Assembly: GCF_000379445.1 (NCBI RefSeq) | Contig: NZ_KB902274.1 | Coordinates: forward strand, 62,001-126,000 | Direction: 5' to 3' | Length of the DNA: 64,000 bases | Source: Fangia hongkongensis FSC776 = DSM 21703 | GTDB lineage: Bacteria > Pseudomonadota > Gammaproteobacteria > Francisellales > Francisellaceae | Shown here: in pieces, positions 18,095-27,676 of the stretch | Layout of the letters: every line of letters starts with the position of its first letter | How positions within the stretch are numbered: the first letter of the stretch is position 1 | Notes under the pieces: generated by a model | Seen by the model: the letters and a program-made list of their open reading frames with translations, nothing else | Told to the model about the DNA's origin: nothing | The model's database searches: none | Position numbers and translations under genes: made by a program

Positions 18095-18847
18095 ATGAGA
18101 ATCTCTAGAGTCTATAGTGATACTATACATGCTGGTTTAACATCAACCACACTCTCATCAACATTAAGCCATTACTTGATCCGAGTTTTAAGGCATAAAA
18201 AATCGCATCAAGTCAAACTCTTTAATAACCATGACGGGATAGAGTATTTAGCTGAAATTACAGATGCCAACTCAAAAGGCTGTACTTTAGAGGTTATTGA
18301 CGCATATAAAGTATTCAATGAATCACCTATTAAGATCCACCTTTATCAAGCCTTGTCAAAAGGAGGAAAGTTTGAGGCCGTGGTACAAAAAGCAACTGAG
18401 CTTGGCGTCAATACCATCACCCCCATGATAACAGAGCATGTCGATTTTAAACTGCCGACAGAGAAGCTTGAGACTAAAGTGTCACACTGGCAAAAAGTGG
18501 CAATTAGTGCTGCTGAGCAATCTCAACGTGTCTTTTTTCCGAAGTTATCAACCCCGATGTGCTTTAATGATGTGCTAAAAGAAAAAACAACAATAAAAGC
18601 AGCTGATCAGCTTTTTGTGCTTTTGTGCCCACATCAAGGGATATCCATTCAAAAGCTTCATAAGCAATATCCAGATGTAAAAGCTATTCATCTTTTCATT
18701 GGACCAGAGGGAGGCTTTTCTGAGACTGAGAACAATCAATCCTTGGATTTAATAGAGCGTATTAAACTTGGTCCTCGTGTGCTTAGAACTGAAACCACGC
18801 CAGTGGCAATATGTGCGATCATTCAAACACTATGGGGTGATTTTTAG
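18095..18847 (+). CDS. rsmE: 16S rRNA m3U1498 methyltransferase
   Basis: 250 residues with the SPOUT-fold RsmE pattern: an N-terminal PUA-like part (HYLIRVLRHKKSHQVKLFN), then IHLYQALSKGGKFEAVVQKATELGVNTI, ISAAEQSQR, LFIGPEGGFSETE and LGPRVLRTETTPVA forming the trefoil knot and SAM site. It methylates U1498 near the decoding site. It stands alone between the oxidoreductase and purM. Confidence 0.95.
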   Translation: MRISRVYSDTIHAGLTSTTLSSTLSHYLIRVLRHKKSHQVKLFNNHDGIEYLAEITDANSKGCTLEVIDAYKVFNESPIKIHLYQALSKGGKFEAVVQKATELGVNTITPMITEHVDFKLPTEKLETKVSHWQKVAISAAEQSQRVFFPKLSTPMCFNDVLKEKTTIKAADQLFVLLCPHQGISIQKLHKQYPDVKAIHLFIGPEGGFSETENNQSLDLIERIKLGPRVLRTETTPVAICAIIQTLWGDF

Positions 18848-19025
18848 TGCATATGTTTATGTTATTGATCATAATGAATCAGAGACAATACAACAATTAG
18901 TGAGGACGCAAACTCTATCTAGTGACGAATAAAGACACGCCTCTCTATTACTGATAGTCTTTGCAAAGAAGGAAAGCCAGCAAGCATTTAAACCAATATT
19001 ATTCAGGATATTCTTGAAAAATAGT

Positions 19026-19055
19026 TTGTGATTACTCTCTTCTCCAAGGTATAAT
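19026..19055 (+). promoter_or_regulatory. Candidate purMN promoter
   Basis: TTGTGA (19026-19031), 18 nt, and a perfect TATAAT (19050-19055), about 32 nt before the purM start. The leader would be about 25 nt with no good Shine-Dalgarno. The rest of 18848-19086 shows no gene I would support. Confidence 0.6.
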
Positions 19056-19086
19056 TTGCACACATTTACCAGCCAACCTGTGCTTT

Positions 19087-20130
19087 ATGTCAACAAAACA
19101 CCTAAGCTATAGTGATGCCGGCGTAGATATCGATGCCGGAAATGCCCTTATCGAACAAATTAAACCTTTTGCTAAAAAAACCATGCGCCCTGAAGTGTTA
19201 ACAGGTCTTGGTGGCTTTGGCGCCTTATTTGAGCTGCCACTTGATAAGTATAAAAACCCTGTACTCGTCTCTGGAACAGATGGTGTTGGGACAAAGCTTA
19301 AGCTTGCCTACGATGCTAATATGCACGATAAAATTGGAATTGATCTTGTAGCCATGTGCGTCAATGATCTTATCGTTGGTGGTGCTGAGCCTCTTTTTTT
19401 CCTCGATTATTATGCCACAGGAAAGCTAAGTGTTTCTCAAGCGACTGATGTAATAAAAGGTATTTCAGAGGGCTGTCTTCAAGCTGGCTGCTCTCTTGTT
19501 GGAGGCGAGACGGCTGAAATGCCTGGCATGTATAATCAGGATGAGTATGATCTTGCTGGTTTTTGTGTTGGTATCGTTGAGAAATCCAACATAATAACAG
19601 GTCAAAAAGTTAAAGAAGGCGACCGATTGATCGCCCTTTCTTCTTCCGGCATTCATTCAAATGGCTACTCTCTTGTACGTAAAGTCATTGAAATGAATAA
19701 TCTCTCACTTGATATGCCTTTTTTAGACAGCACATTAAAAGCACATCTTTTAGCACCAACTCGTATCTATGTGAAAAGCATTTTGGAACTCTTGAAAACC
19801 TTTGATATTCATGCCATTTCTCATATAACAGGTGGTGGATTTACAGAAAACATCCCGCGTGTATTACCTGAGTATAGCAATGCAGTGATTGATTTATCCA
19901 GTTGGGACTTCCCGCCTATTTTCAAATGGTTAGCAGAAAAAGGAAATATTGAGCAACATGAGATGCTGCGCACATTCAACTGTGGTGCCGGAATGATTCT
20001 GAGTGTTGCAAAAGAAGATGTCACAAATGTTATAGATGCACTTCATACTCTAGGTGAAAACGCTTGGGAGATTGGAGAGATTAAAGCCGGGGCGCAAAAA
20101 ACACCTTTTGTTTCCTACCAAGAAACATAA
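19087..20130 (+). CDS. purM: Phosphoribosylformylglycinamidine cyclo-ligase (AIR synthetase)
   Basis: 347 residues, normal length. PurM closes the imidazole ring of AIR with ATP in purine synthesis. Conserved parts: [86 protein letters not shown] and [15 protein letters not shown]. Six bp separate it from purN, the gammaproteobacterial order. No strong ribosome site precedes the ATG. Confidence 0.97.
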   Translation: MSTKHLSYSDAGVDIDAGNALIEQIKPFAKKTMRPEVLTGLGGFGALFELPLDKYKNPVLVSGTDGVGTKLKLAYDANMHDKIGIDLVAMCVNDLIVGGAEPLFFLDYYATGKLSVSQATDVIKGISEGCLQAGCSLVGGETAEMPGMYNQDEYDLAGFCVGIVEKSNIITGQKVKEGDRLIALSSSGIHSNGYSLVRKVIEMNNLSLDMPFLDSTLKAHLLAPTRIYVKSILELLKTFDIHAISHITGGGFTENIPRVLPEYSNAVIDLSSWDFPPIFKWLAEKGNIEQHEMLRTFNCGAGMILSVAKEDVTNVIDALHTLGENAWEIGEIKAGAQKTPFVSYQET

Positions 20131-20136
20131 AGATTT

Positions 20137-20715
20137 ATGAATAATACTAACACGAAGAAAATAGTTATTCTTTGCTCAGGTGAAGGATCAAACCTGCAAG
20201 CAATTATTGATTATTTTAATGGTTATTCTGATGTTGAAATTGCCTGCATTATCTCAGATAAACCCTCTAAGTCACTTGAACGTGGGATTGCACATAACAT
20301 TCCAACGCTATACCTTCCCAAGCTTAATCACCCTCGAGAGAGTTATGATCAAGTGCTTATGGCTCACATTAATCTCTATCAACCTGATCTAATTATCTTA
20401 GCAGGGTTTATGCGTATTTTATCCGCCAAGTTTATTCAATCTTACCCTAAAAAAATCCTTAATATCCACCCATCATTACTGCCAAAGTACAAGGGGTTAA
20501 ATACCCATAAGCGCGCACTTGAGAATAATGATAAAATACATGGAACAACTATACACTATGTTAATGAGGATTTAGATGGTGGAGAGATTATTATTCAAAA
20601 ATCCATTAAGATTCTAGAGAGTGATAATGAGAAGACACTTGAAGAAAAAGTTAAAGTCATAGAGCATCAACTTTATCCCAAAACAATCGTATCACTCCTA
20701 AGTAGTAAACACTAA
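20137..20715 (+). CDS. purN: Phosphoribosylglycinamide formyltransferase
   Basis: 192 residues. PurN moves a formyl group from 10-formyl-THF to GAR. Visible: ILCSGEGSNLQAIIDYF, the folate-site LAGFMRIL, the catalytic-loop HPSLLPKYKGLNTHKRAL and TIHYVNEDLDGGEII with the conserved Asp. It is the second gene of the purMN operon. Confidence 0.96.
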   Translation: MNNTNTKKIVILCSGEGSNLQAIIDYFNGYSDVEIACIISDKPSKSLERGIAHNIPTLYLPKLNHPRESYDQVLMAHINLYQPDLIILAGFMRILSAKFIQSYPKKILNIHPSLLPKYKGLNTHKRALENNDKIHGTTIHYVNEDLDGGEIIIQKSIKILESDNEKTLEEKVKVIEHQLYPKTIVSLLSSKH

Positions 20716-20791
20716 TGTTTGAATTGGGCTTGTCGTTTTTTGCATCTCCACATGTTAAAATCTTTCGGGTTTGTTTTTATGGAGATTAAAC

Positions 20792-21163
20792 ATGATTTCA
20801 CATATTGACCATATTGTCCTTACGGTTCAAAACATCGATCGATCTATTCACTTTTATCAAAAGTTAGGTATGACAGTGCAAACGTTTGCTCATGGTCGAA
20901 AGTCCTTACATTTTGGAAATCAAAAAATCAACTTGCAAGAATTAGGACAAGAAACAAGAAATAATGCACAAATTGGCTCTGGAGATCTGTGTTTAATTAG
21001 TGATTGGTCACTAGATGCTATTATTAATCATTTAGCTAATCATCAAATTCCAATCATTGAAGGTCCTGTAAAAAAGACAGGGGCTCAAGGGAAGATTGAC
21101 AGCATTTATATTAGTGATCCAGATAAAAATTTAGTTGAAATATCTGTATACACTAAAGTTTGA
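20792..21163 (+). CDS. VOC-superfamily (glyoxalase/dioxygenase fold) protein
   Basis: 123 residues: HIDHIVLTVQNIDRSIHFYQKLGM opens a single VOC module, with LHFGNQKINLQE in the middle and IDSIYISDPDKNLVEISVY closing it, including the conserved C-terminal Glu. Such proteins are metal-dependent lyases, dioxygenases or resistance proteins; it is not a canonical GloA. I start at ATG 20792 with GGAG 8 nt ahead; the frame is open to 20771. Confidence 0.8.
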   Translation: MISHIDHIVLTVQNIDRSIHFYQKLGMTVQTFAHGRKSLHFGNQKINLQELGQETRNNAQIGSGDLCLISDWSLDAIINHLANHQIPIIEGPVKKTGAQGKIDSIYISDPDKNLVEISVYTKV

Positions 21164-21264
21164 ATCTTAGCACTTAAAATAAACAAGCAAACGTATTGCA
21201 TCACTCCCAATAGAATACATTCCACCCAATCCGTTATTTTTTTACAGAAATTATCTATTTTTAT

Positions 21265-21293
21265 TTGCAACTCATTTGAAAAGTGTTTATAAA
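21265..21293 (+). promoter_or_regulatory. Candidate promoter of the POT peptide transporter
   Basis: TTGCAA (21265-21270), 17 nt, TATAAA (21288-21293). Transcription from near 21300 would give a leader of about 200 nt before the transporter start, containing a possible leader peptide. Confidence 0.5.
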
Positions 21294-21320
21294 TATTCCC
21301 CTAGACAGGGAGGAGATACA

Positions 21321-21365
21321 TTGCACCACGTGATTTTTTATCATGTTATTTCTAGGAATAACTAG
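21321..21365 (+). CDS. Possible 14-residue leader peptide ahead of the POT transporter
   Basis: A strong GGGAGGAG site (21308-21315) is followed 5 nt later by TTG and 14 codons to TAG, product MHHVIFYHVISRNN if translated from TTG. A small AAACAT/ATGTTT hairpin lies between it and the transporter start. Very short, so it may be chance; the unused strong ribosome site is the main argument. Confidence 0.25.
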   Translation: MHHVIFYHVISRNN

Positions 21366-21506
21366 CTGTGAACAAGCAAAACTTGCTGATAAACTAAACA
21401 TCTAACATGTTTAATTTATTCTCACAACTGTGGCGCAATCTGTCATGGCAATATAACAAGTAGTAAATAAACAACAACATACACTAACATAAATCGGGGG
21501 ATTTAT

Positions 21507-22940
21507 ATGAGTAATATCGCAGGCGCTCAGTCCAAAGGGCTGCCAAAGCAGTTTTGGGTCATTTGGGGGATAGAACTTTGGGAGCGATTTGGCTATTATG
21601 CGACCCAAGCAGTACTCACACTTTATTTTGTGAGCCATCTTGGCTTTTCTCAAAAACTGAGCATATATACGTTTGGATCATTTGCTGCATTTGTATTTGG
21701 ATTTATCTGGGTTGGCGGGTTTGTTGGCGATAAATATTTAGGTGCCAAGCGTACTGTCGCTTTAGGTGCATTTATATTATTTCTCTCTTATGCAGCACTT
21801 GCACTCTCAACCAAATCAACCATATTTTACGCACTTGGTGGTATTATTGTTGGCAATGCGCTTTTCAAAGCAAACCCATCTTCTCTTATCTCCAAACTGT
21901 ATGAAAAAGGTGATCCAGCATTAGATGGTGCAATGACATTATATTACATGGCCATTAACATTGGCTCATTTGTCTCTATGCTGATTGCGCCGATTGCAGC
22001 ACAAGCTTATGGCTGGCAAGCGGCTTTTTGGATCAGTGCCTTTGGTCTACTTCTAGGTCTTTTAAATTACTTTGTCTTTTATAAGGTGCTAAGTAGCATC
22101 TCCACCGAAGCTGGCGCAAAACCAATGGCATTTGGCAGATTAATTAGCGTTATTATCGCCTCTATCATCGGTATTATTATTTTTGGGAATATTCTGCCTT
22201 ATACAACACTTTGTTACACCATTGTATATGTGGTGGTTGCCGGTGGCTTTTTATACTTTTTGAAAACAGCGCTAACCTTGAAAGGCAAAGATAGAGCAAG
22301 AATGCTTATTGCCTTTTTGTTAATTTTAGAAGGTATTGTCTTCTTTGTTCTTTATAATCAAATGCCAACTTCATTGACATTCTTTGCACTTCATAATATT
22401 GATGGAAATGTCTTTGGTTGGCACATTCCTGCTGCCTCTTATCAAGTGCTTAATCCACTTGTAATTATCGTTGCCTCGCCAATTTTAGCAATTATCTACA
22501 AAAAACTACCTGGTACGCATGCAACCAAATTCTGCTGTGGCATGACTTTATGTGGATTGGCTTTTTTGGTTTTATTTTTACCACGGTACACTGCAACAAA
22601 CGGTCTTGCCTCACCTTGGTGGATGGTTTTAACCTATACACTACAATCAACAGGTGAGCTATTAGTGTCAGCACTTGGTATTGCCATGGTTGCAGAGCTA
22701 TGCCCCAGAAACATGTCAGGGTTTGTCATGGGAATCTGGTTTTTAACAACCATGTTGGCTGGACCTGTTGGCGCTTATGTGGGTAATTTAACCTCACCGC
22801 CGACAGGCATTACACTTGATACCATGCAAAGCTTATATCTATATACTGGGGTATTTGCCAAAATTGGCATTGTCACATTGATTATCGCCCTTTTTATGTG
22901 GTTAACACGCCCAATAGTCAATCGCTATATCCAACATTAA
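21507..22940 (+). CDS. Proton-dependent oligopeptide transporter (POT/PTR family, DtpA-like)
   Basis: 477 residues with 12 or more membrane helices. The POT signatures are clear: GIELWERFGYYATQAVL (ExxERFxYY motif) near residue 20, and MTLYYMAINIGSFVSMLIAP near residue 145. It imports di- and tripeptides with protons across the inner membrane. GGGGG precedes the ATG by about 6 nt. A second POT-like gene lies at 24130. Which of the Dtp subtypes it matches cannot be told. Confidence 0.9.
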   Translation: MSNIAGAQSKGLPKQFWVIWGIELWERFGYYATQAVLTLYFVSHLGFSQKLSIYTFGSFAAFVFGFIWVGGFVGDKYLGAKRTVALGAFILFLSYAALALSTKSTIFYALGGIIVGNALFKANPSSLISKLYEKGDPALDGAMTLYYMAINIGSFVSMLIAPIAAQAYGWQAAFWISAFGLLLGLLNYFVFYKVLSSISTEAGAKPMAFGRLISVIIASIIGIIIFGNILPYTTLCYTIVYVVVAGGFLYFLKTALTLKGKDRARMLIAFLLILEGIVFFVLYNQMPTSLTFFALHNIDGNVFGWHIPAASYQVLNPLVIIVASPILAIIYKKLPGTHATKFCCGMTLCGLAFLVLFLPRYTATNGLASPWWMVLTYTLQSTGELLVSALGIAMVAELCPRNMSGFVMGIWFLTTMLAGPVGAYVGNLTSPPTGITLDTMQSLYLYTGVFAKIGIVTLIIALFMWLTRPIVNRYIQH

Positions 22941-22959
22941 TTGCCTTCGCAAACTCATT

Positions 22960-23400
22960 TTATAAGTCTTTTCTTAAAAAATATGCCTTTGTGTTTTTAT
23001 CGAAACCTTTTCGAACAAACTCAACCTGATAGCCGTGTTTCTCATAAAATTCTTTTGCTTCAAATTCCATTGTATTAACTGCAATAAAGTGGCAATTTCT
23101 TTGTCTTGCAAGCGCTTCCGCTTTTTGTAATAACGCGCTACCATAGCCTTTTTTGCGCGCATTTTTCACAACAAATAGTAAATCAATATAAAAGCAGCCG
23201 CAATAATTCAACCCGGAAATACCCGCTACAAACTGATTCTGTTCATTAACAATTGAAAAGGAATATGGTGCATTATTCTGACCTATACCCTTTTGCTCAT
23301 AGGCGTGATCATTCAATCCTTCTTTAATATGCTTAAGATGTGCTTCAGATAGATAATCTTTATATTCTATTACAAAATCAACTTCTCTTTCCTCTAACAT
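22960..23400 (-). CDS. GNAT-family N-acetyltransferase
   Basis: 146 residues: FVAGISGLNYCGCFYIDLLFVVKNARKKGYGSALLQKAE contains the acetyl-CoA loop (RKKGYGSAL), and FYEKHGYQVEFVRKGF is the C-terminal GNAT motif. Substrate unknown. It is convergent with the POT gene, with 19 bp between stops. Confidence 0.82.
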   Translation of the reverse strand: MLEEREVDFVIEYKDYLSEAHLKHIKEGLNDHAYEQKGIGQNNAPYSFSIVNEQNQFVAGISGLNYCGCFYIDLLFVVKNARKKGYGSALLQKAEALARQRNCHFIAVNTMEFEAKEFYEKHGYQVEFVRKGFDKNTKAYFLRKDL

Positions 23401-23540
23401 GCCTTCCTCGATATTTCATTTTCTAACCTGACAGTAATGTAGCCCATCTAAAGTACTTTTACCATTTTTCTTGCGATAGCAACAAATATACCACTCGCGA
23501 ATCATTTTTCGGTGTTTAATGTTGAAGAAGTTTTTGATAG

Positions 23541-23602
23541 CTTTGAGTCATTGGATTGCAGGTAATAGCTAGGACTATTAGCAATATCTAATGACTCAAA
23601 AG
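23541..23602. repeat. Large imperfect hairpin in the gap before the small secreted protein
   Basis: CTTTGAGTCATTGGATTGC (23541-23559) pairs with 23581-23602 (GCAATATCTAATGACTCAAAAG as two halves GCAATATCTA and ATGACTCAAAAG) with few bulges, enclosing a perfect TAATAG/CTATTA stem. No T-run follows, so it is not a standard terminator. It could be a small RNA, an mRNA structure or a worn mobile-element end. The rest of 23401-23743 shows no gene. Confidence 0.5.
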
Positions 23603-23743
23603 AACAAGAAATTCAATGGCAGAAATAGGGTAAAATGATTTGCGGGTGGTATAACAGCACCTAAAGTATTCGATACGCTTTTTATTTGGCTGAGTTTTAT
23701 ATAAACTAGAAATCACAAAACAAACAATAAGCTCGTTGCAAAA

Positions 23744-24043
23744 ATGAAACAATTTCGCTATCTGATTGCTTTAGTGCTCGGCATTGTATTGAGTACTTCA
23801 GGACATGCAAATGCAAATTTTGATCAAGCATTGACTTATGCAACCGTTAATTCAGCTGTTGCAACCACATCGGCAATTGCATTACAAAAGGCAGGCTACC
23901 CAACACAAACTGTTAACACACCCTATGGCCTTGTGACTACCATTAAAGATTCAAATACACCCGCAGCCACTGCAAACCAACCACCTGCTTGGCAGCAACA
24001 ACAGCAGGTTCAATCACAACGCGAAGCGTTTATGAATAGCTAA
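23744..24043 (+). CDS. Small exported hypothetical protein
   Basis: 99 residues. The first ~24 (MKQFRYLIALVLGIVLSTSG, then HANA) form a Sec signal peptide with likely cleavage at ANA|NF. The mature part is rich in Ala, Thr and Gln with a PPAWQQQQQVQSQ tail and no cysteines; no family recognised. It precedes the MFS gene by 86 bp on the same strand. Periplasmic or secreted by inference. Confidence 0.6.
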   Translation: MKQFRYLIALVLGIVLSTSGHANANFDQALTYATVNSAVATTSAIALQKAGYPTQTVNTPYGLVTTIKDSNTPAATANQPPAWQQQQQVQSQREAFMNS

Positions 24044-24129
24044 AAGAAATTAAATTCAATTGCGATCTAATAAATTCTTGCCATAATATTATCTATAACA
24101 AGGCATAAAGCCCTACATAACGATAGATA

Positions 24130-25578
24130 ATGAACCTAAAACCCAAAAAACTCTTATTAAATACCCGACAGCCAACAGGCATGTGGGTGATATTATTCAC
24201 ATCGATACTCTACACAATGAGTACGACCACAATTATCATTACATTTGAAGATTACATTTTAAATAGCGCACCCTATCTCAACTATCTCTCCAAAAGCTTT
24301 GATTTAAGCCTGTATAGTAATTTATTTCTATTCTCATTTGCTAGCGTGATTGGCGGTATTTTAGGTTATAATATCGGCCACAAAAGATCGGTATTAATCG
24401 GCATTTTTTACTCTTGCGCTGGATTGATATTACTGACAATTAACAACCTCGCATTGATCGGTTTTTCAGCCTACATTATTGGGGTTGGTGTCACCGTGCC
24501 AAACCTATATACAACTTTAAGCTTTCTCTATACTCAGGATGATCCAAGGCGCCATGCTGGCTTTACCCTTGTCTACATTGCCACCATTGTGGGTGCAGCA
24601 TTAGCCATTGTTATCACTGATTTATTTGCTCGCCATTTAGGTTATCAGAGTTTGTATCTTATTATGGCCGTTGCAAGTATTATTGGCGCACTGACTTTCT
24701 TATATGCCAGTGCAACATTGAATAAGAGTGTGAGTATTTCAGATAATATTGATGCCAAGTTCACCCCTTCAGTCTATAGCGTTATTTTTATCTTAATCGT
24801 TCTTTCAACTTTAATTAGTTACCTGTTAGATTATATCTATGTGTTAGAGGGAATTATTCTGATTGTCGCCGCTATTGCTTTTATCCTCATGTGCCTTTAT
24901 AGCTTTTTTGAAAAAGACTATGCTCAAAGAAAACGCATTATTGCACTCATTACGCTTAGCATCCTTGCAGGCTGCTATTGGTTTATTGATAAAAACATTC
25001 TGATTATCTTTTTGTATTATCTACGAATATATGGTGAAAATGCCAACATGGGCATTCCTGAGTTTATCTCATCAAACTTTATCTTCGAGGCAAACATCGT
25101 CCTGATTGTTATTATCGGGATTATCATGGCAGGATTTTGGAACAAGAATAAGCATCAAAAACACATCATTCAAATCACACGGTTCTTTTCACTGGCACTT
25201 CTTATTTCAGCCGTTGCCTGCTTATTTATTGCATTAAGCTTCTTTCTTGGCAAAAGTGCCAGCTACTTGCTTTTGATCACCGTTGCACTCAACTCTATTG
25301 CTAAAGTGATTTTATTACCACTTTACTATGCGATTGTCGGCAAACTCTCACCGAGAAAGTATGAGTCTATCATTATGGGATTTTTCTTCCTATTTACTGC
25401 TGCAATTGGTATTTTATCTATCTATGTCAATAATAAAACCATATCCTCTCAAGCCTTTCACCGACAGGAGTTAGGCTATCTTTATTCGTACTTTTTCATT
25501 GGCGTTTTAATCACTGCCATTCTCGCTTTTGCACTGAGTAAAATTTGGAAAAAATATCTAAAAAGTAAACAAATATAA
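24130..25578 (+). CDS. MFS transporter, divergent POT-like
   Basis: 482 residues with 12-14 hydrophobic helices. GYNIGHKRSVLIGIF is the MFS loop after TM2, and DDPRRHAGFTLVYIATIVGA resembles the POT-family TM4 region, but the ExxERFxYY motif is replaced (TFEDYIL). Francisella-type bacteria carry several such divergent peptide/amino-acid MFS proteins. Inner-membrane transporter, substrate unknown. Confidence 0.7.
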   Translation: MNLKPKKLLLNTRQPTGMWVILFTSILYTMSTTTIIITFEDYILNSAPYLNYLSKSFDLSLYSNLFLFSFASVIGGILGYNIGHKRSVLIGIFYSCAGLILLTINNLALIGFSAYIIGVGVTVPNLYTTLSFLYTQDDPRRHAGFTLVYIATIVGAALAIVITDLFARHLGYQSLYLIMAVASIIGALTFLYASATLNKSVSISDNIDAKFTPSVYSVIFILIVLSTLISYLLDYIYVLEGIILIVAAIAFILMCLYSFFEKDYAQRKRIIALITLSILAGCYWFIDKNILIIFLYYLRIYGENANMGIPEFISSNFIFEANIVLIVIIGIIMAGFWNKNKHQKHIIQITRFFSLALLISAVACLFIALSFFLGKSASYLLLITVALNSIAKVILLPLYYAIVGKLSPRKYESIIMGFFFLFTAAIGILSIYVNNKTISSQAFHRQELGYLYSYFFIGVLITAILAFALSKIWKKYLKSKQI

Positions 25579-25668
25579 GCCATTTGCTATTGTTTTTCCA
25601 GCGATAGACCACATATACTATACAGTGAAATGTTATAATAATTGTGTATTAATTGTACAGGAGTGACT

Positions 25669-26367
25669 ATGAGTAATCAGTTCAACTACAACCGACAAAA
25701 TGCGCGCGTGATCGATCAACGCAGCAAAACATCGGTTATTCAAAGCAACAAGGTGCTGAGAAATACCTATTTGCTATTATCCTTAACCTTGTTGTTAAGT
25801 GCACTAACTGCTGGCTGGTCAATGATGATTGGCGCGCCAGTCATTAGCCCTATTTTAACCTTAATTCTTTATTTTGCTTTACTGTTCGGCATTCAAGCAA
25901 CAAGAAATAGTCCAATAGGTCTTGTGCTTACCTTTGTTCTTACTGGATTTTTAGGCTTTACCCTCGGACCTATTTTAAACTTCTACATTACTACTTTTTC
26001 AAATGGATCTGAGCTTATTATGATGGCACTTGGCGCAACAGGAGCTATCTTTTTGGGACTATCAGCTATTGCCTTAAATCCAAATCGTGATTTTACTCGC
26101 CTTGGTCCAATTTTAGGTGTAGGTGCATTGGTTGCACTGGTGGCTATTGTGGTTAATTTATTCTTGCAGATGCCGGCTTTATACTTAGCGCTGTCTGTTA
26201 TTGTCGCCTTTATTTCAGCTGGATTTATTTTATGGCAAACGAACCAAATTGTTCGTGGCGGCGAAACAAATTACATTATGGCAACTGTCACAATCTATAT
26301 TTCAATACTTAATATCTTTATGACTATTTTGCAGTTTCTAGGCATGTTTGCTGGCAACAGAAACTAA
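25669..26367 (+). CDS. Bax inhibitor-1 / YccA-YbhL family membrane protein
   Basis: 232 residues, seven predicted helices. The N-terminus is NKVLRNTYLLLSLTLLLSALTAGWSM, typical of BI-1/YccA, and the last helix is followed by a short tail. E. coli relatives modulate FtsH or act as channels. Start set at ATG 25669 with AGGAG 7 nt ahead rather than 25642. A clear terminator follows 25 bp after the stop. Confidence 0.85.
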   Translation: MSNQFNYNRQNARVIDQRSKTSVIQSNKVLRNTYLLLSLTLLLSALTAGWSMMIGAPVISPILTLILYFALLFGIQATRNSPIGLVLTFVLTGFLGFTLGPILNFYITTFSNGSELIMMALGATGAIFLGLSAIALNPNRDFTRLGPILGVGALVALVAIVVNLFLQMPALYLALSVIVAFISAGFILWQTNQIVRGGETNYIMATVTIYISILNIFMTILQFLGMFAGNRN

Positions 26368-26392
26368 AGTAATACTCAATCATATTTTATAT

Positions 26393-26416
26393 AGGCCTGT
26401 TCATCAGGCCTTTTTT
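26393..26416 (+). terminator. Rho-independent terminator after the Bax-inhibitor-1-like gene
   Basis: AGGCCTG, loop TTCAT, CAGGCCT, then a T-run. A perfect 7-bp GC-rich stem, the clearest terminator in the window. Confidence 0.92.
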
Positions 26417-26544
26417 AATCCATCCCACTGCCTTTTGTATGATTTTTATCGATTTAAACCCATCTCTTGCTTGAATTTTCCTCCTTTGCCCTAAGCTTAA
26501 AAGGTATAAAAATAAATATGATTTTAACATGATGAATTGACGCT

Positions 26545-26946
26545 ATGATATTTAAACACGATACGGATCAAGCTAATTATGACAACGCCTGTAAAATTGC
26601 AAAAAGGCTTTTTCGTCTGCTGAAATTAAAAGGTGGCATTGGTGTTATTTCTGATCAAAATACCAATGTGCTTAGTTATGAGTTTGTGATCCATTTTCAT
26701 GACATACCCATTAATTTTGGCAGCTGCTTGACTTCAGAAGAGCTATTAGCAAAAACAAAACTTTACAAAGAGCTATTAACTGATGTCAGTATACAGCCAG
26801 ATAAGCTCTTTGAAGCTTGCGCTCAAAAAGCACAAAAAAACCCTCAATTTAAAGCAATTTTGCAAGATTTGGTGATCGTAAGTGAATTTCTAAAGCATCA
26901 ATCTCTCCTGCCAACCTCCCCACTTCTTAGTCAGGCAATCCACTAG
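26545..26946 (+). CDS. Hypothetical protein
   Basis: 133 residues, no signal peptide or membrane segment, no family I recognise. It looks cytoplasmic and mixed alpha/beta, beginning FKHDTDQANYDNACKIAKRLFRLLKLKG and ending with helices. It is in line with grxB 55 bp downstream. Codon use looks like that of its neighbours. Confidence 0.6.
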   Translation: MIFKHDTDQANYDNACKIAKRLFRLLKLKGGIGVISDQNTNVLSYEFVIHFHDIPINFGSCLTSEELLAKTKLYKELLTDVSIQPDKLFEACAQKAQKNPQFKAILQDLVIVSEFLKHQSLLPTSPLLSQAIH

Positions 26947-27001
26947 CGCGATTATCCCCATTCAGTTACAATACACACACTTTATAAGATTAGACAAACC
27001 T

Positions 27002-27676
27002 ATGAAATTATTTATCTATGAACATTGTCCCTATTGCGTGAGGCCAAGAATGCTTGCAGGCATAAAATCACTAGAGGTTACACTTCAGTTTCTTGCCAAT
27101 GATGATGAACAGGCACATATTAAGCGCATTGGGAAAAAACAGGTTCCTTTTTTAGAGAAAGATGATGGTCGTTATATCACAGAGAGTTTAGATATTTGTC
27201 ATTATCTTAATGAATTTGATCACAAGCCTATATTAGCGCCCCATGCAAGCGATACAACACTTGTTGATTTATGTAATAGGCTTGCTACGTATGCAAAAAA
27301 CATTACCTATATTAGATTTCCATATCACCCACAACATCAGCAAGATTTTCCAACTGATAGCGCCAAGGCTTACTTTATCAATAAAAAAGAGAGTTATATT
27401 GGGGATTTCAAAGCGCATTATTTATTTCCCCAAGCAACTATAGAGAAGATAATGCCATTGATAAATCAAATTGACTCCTTAATGCAATATGACTATGCAA
27501 GCTCAGAGAAGCTATCTTTTGATGATATCATTATCTTTCCAATCTTGCGCAGCTTAACTTTAGCCCAAGACATCCTGACACTTCCACAAAATATAATGCG
27601 TTATCTAGAGCATATCAGTCAAAAATCTGGCGTGTCACTTTATACAAAATATGATTATAAACAGGATCTTTTATGA
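27002..27676 (+). CDS. grxB: Glutaredoxin 2 (GrxB-type)
   Basis: 224 residues, GST-like length rather than that of the short glutaredoxins. The redox site CPYC is at 9-12 in [13 protein letters not shown], the cis-Pro turn is [11 protein letters not shown], and the helical C-terminal domain contains [15 protein letters not shown]. Reduces protein disulfides with glutathione. Its stop overlaps the rsxB-like start by 4 bp. Confidence 0.9.
   Translation: MKLFIYEHCPYCVRPRMLAGIKSLEVTLQFLANDDEQAHIKRIGKKQVPFLEKDDGRYITESLDICHYLNEFDHKPILAPHASDTTLVDLCNRLATYAKNITYIRFPYHPQHQQDFPTDSAKAYFINKKESYIGDFKAHYLFPQATIEKIMPLINQIDSLMQYDYASSEKLSFDDIIIFPILRSLTLAQDILTLPQNIMRYLEHISQKSGVSLYTKYDYKQDLL

Noticed and set aside
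18869-19063. 64-codon minus-strand ORF in the rsmE-purM gap
   Set aside because: No family, no ribosome site, and it overlaps the purM promoter.
23541-23602. The long hairpin as a transcription terminator
   Set aside because: No T-run on either side and long, bulged arms.
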